From Dastarcus helophoroides (taxonomy: Eukaryota; Arthropoda; Insecta; Coleoptera; Bothrideridae), in assembly GCA_028583605.1 (NCBI GenBank), contig CM053329.1, positions 7,626,001 to 7,690,000 on the forward strand: DNA of 64,000 nucleotides. Reading direction: 5' to 3'. The notes under the pieces are model-generated. The model did not search any database, was not told the DNA's origin, and worked only from the letters and a program-made list of their open reading frames with translations. The translations under genes and the position numbers were made by a program. Shown here in pieces: positions 62,934 through 64,000 of this stretch. How positions within the stretch are numbered: position 1 is the stretch's first letter; every line of letters starts with the position of its first letter.

Positions 62934-64000
62934 CAGGGCTTCGAACAGGAACTAAACCCAAAACCAGAAACTGAAAAAAATCGTTTTTCCTAAAAATATT
63001 AGCAGAAGTTAGATTTCAAATGCAAAAGTGTTAATTTGAATATTTTATGTTATTTTTTATTTTGAATCTTGATTTAAAATCTTGAAATAATATCCAAATT
63101 TAAAAAGAAAAATTAACATTCTTGGAAAAAGTCTAAATTTTGTCAAAAAAACTAACTAAATTTACGATTAGCAATCTTTCAAAATTAATCTCACAGTTTC
63201 AAGTCCTTAAAATTTTGATTTTTCGAGGTAAAAGTCGAAAATTTCAGACTTATAGTCCGAGTCTTAGCTTAAAATTTCGAGAAAAATGTCTAGAACTAAA
63301 GAATAAGTCAATATATCGATAAAAAAAGTTATACTTGCTAAAAAAAGACCAAATTTTATTTTAAGTCAAAAAAAAATAATAATGAAAAGTACATACAAGT
63401 TTAAATTTGAAACTTCAAAAGGAAAAAGTTAAAATATCGAAAGAAGAATCAACCAAAGAACCAAAACTTTCTGAAAAATTTTACTTCTTTTAGAAATTTT
63501 AAAGTTTTCAGCAACATTATCAGAAAAAAATCGAATATTTGGGTTTAAGGTCAATATTTATAAATTAAGGTATACATTTCAACATTCTTCTGTTAAATTT
63601 TGAAGTTCGAAAAAATTCAAATATTTGAGATTAAGTCGAACCTTAAGACATAAATTCAAAATTTGAAATAAAATCATTTCCAAAATTATAACTTTTTCCG
63701 AAACGTTGAGTTTTTTCGCACAATTTTAGATTAGAATCTTGAATTGTTAATGTTTTCTCTAAAATTCTGACTTAAAACTCGAAATGTAGACCTTTTCTGG
63801 ACATTTTCATTTCGTTGTTCAAAATTTTTGAAAATGTGTTAAGGGTTTAATTTTTTTACCAAAAAATTTATAATTTCTTATAAAATTTAAATTCAAAGCA
63901 AAATTTCTAGAGCAAAAAGGCTCAATTTCCTGAAAAGTTTTATTTATTATTAATTTCAAGTTTTACCTCGAAAAGTTGGATTTTTTCCACGACTCTTTGA
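62934..64000. mobile_element. hAT element with filler interior, copy 3, partial
   Basis: The tip CAGGGCTTCGAACAGGAACT at 62934 is followed by subterminal AAACCAGAAACTG. The flanking eight bases are ATTTAAAT. From about 63115 the sequence matches the reverse complement of copy 1 from about 18390 downward, including a spurious frame with KLISQFQVLKIL in both. Compared with copy 1 about 1.1 kb of subterminal interior is missing. The element runs off the right edge. Confidence 0.72.

Noticed and set aside
63140..63322. Conserved small protein shared by 63140-63322 (+) and 18179-18364 (-)
   Set aside because: The similarity comes from two copies of the same hAT interior in opposite orientation; the frames are low-complexity and unlikely to be translated.
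1..64000. tRNA, rRNA or snRNA genes
   Set aside because: I saw no tRNA A and B box pair with a cloverleaf, nor rRNA-like sequence; a covariance-model search would be needed to exclude degenerate copies.

Overview
The window is nuclear DNA from a large, very AT-rich, transposon-loaded animal genome, most likely an insect. The evidence is split genes with canonical GT-AG introns (the short ones only 47-61 bp), mariner, hAT and Crypton-like DNA transposons, non-LTR retrotransposons and LTR fragments. It is not Drosophila-like, because a DNA-PKcs gene is present. I cannot name the species.

Two large conserved genes lie in tandem on the minus strand. (1) drosha, the nuclear microprimary-RNA RNase III, is complete: start codon at 60646, stop ending at 40034, 14 coding exons, about 1275 codons, with reading frame and splice phase consistent throughout. 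(2) PRKDC (DNA-PKcs) starts at 37264. Exons to 4241 encode about 2587 codons, the N-terminal ~60% (helical-repeat cradle up to the segment before the FAT domain). FAT and kinase exons must lie beyond base 1 if they exist. Its middle exons carry eight frame breaks, each resolved by removing one base from a homopolymer run. Divergent from drosha, on the plus strand, is the start of a small RIIa-domain (sperm Sp17/CABYR-like) gene at 60918, sharing a 271-bp intergenic region.

Layout: 1-4240, PRKDC intron with a hAT element nested in a LINE fragment, AT-rich filler and a solo LTR; 4241-6141, PRKDC exons; 6142-11539, intron filler; 11540-12669, frame-broken PRKDC exon; 12670-19771, intron with a mariner and a TSD-flanked hAT; 19772-21710, PRKDC exon; 21711-29661, intron with foldbacks and a Crypton-like tyrosine-recombinase element; 29662-37264, 5' PRKDC exons; 37265-40033, intergenic region with a decayed LINE; 40034-60646, drosha, with two mariners, a hAT and a 2.1-kb element with a 10-bp TSD in its introns; 60647-64000, RIIa gene start, repeats and the edge of another hAT.

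Most noncoding sequence is an unusual degenerate filler of short TTTTT / AAAATTTCGAC words in strand-biased blocks. At least two unrelated-looking transposon families with intact termini and target-site duplications carry this filler as their whole interior, so much of it probably arrived inside non-autonomous transposons. Exon boundaries were placed by hand from splice motifs, phase and protein resemblance; homology statements come from recognition of the families, not from a search.
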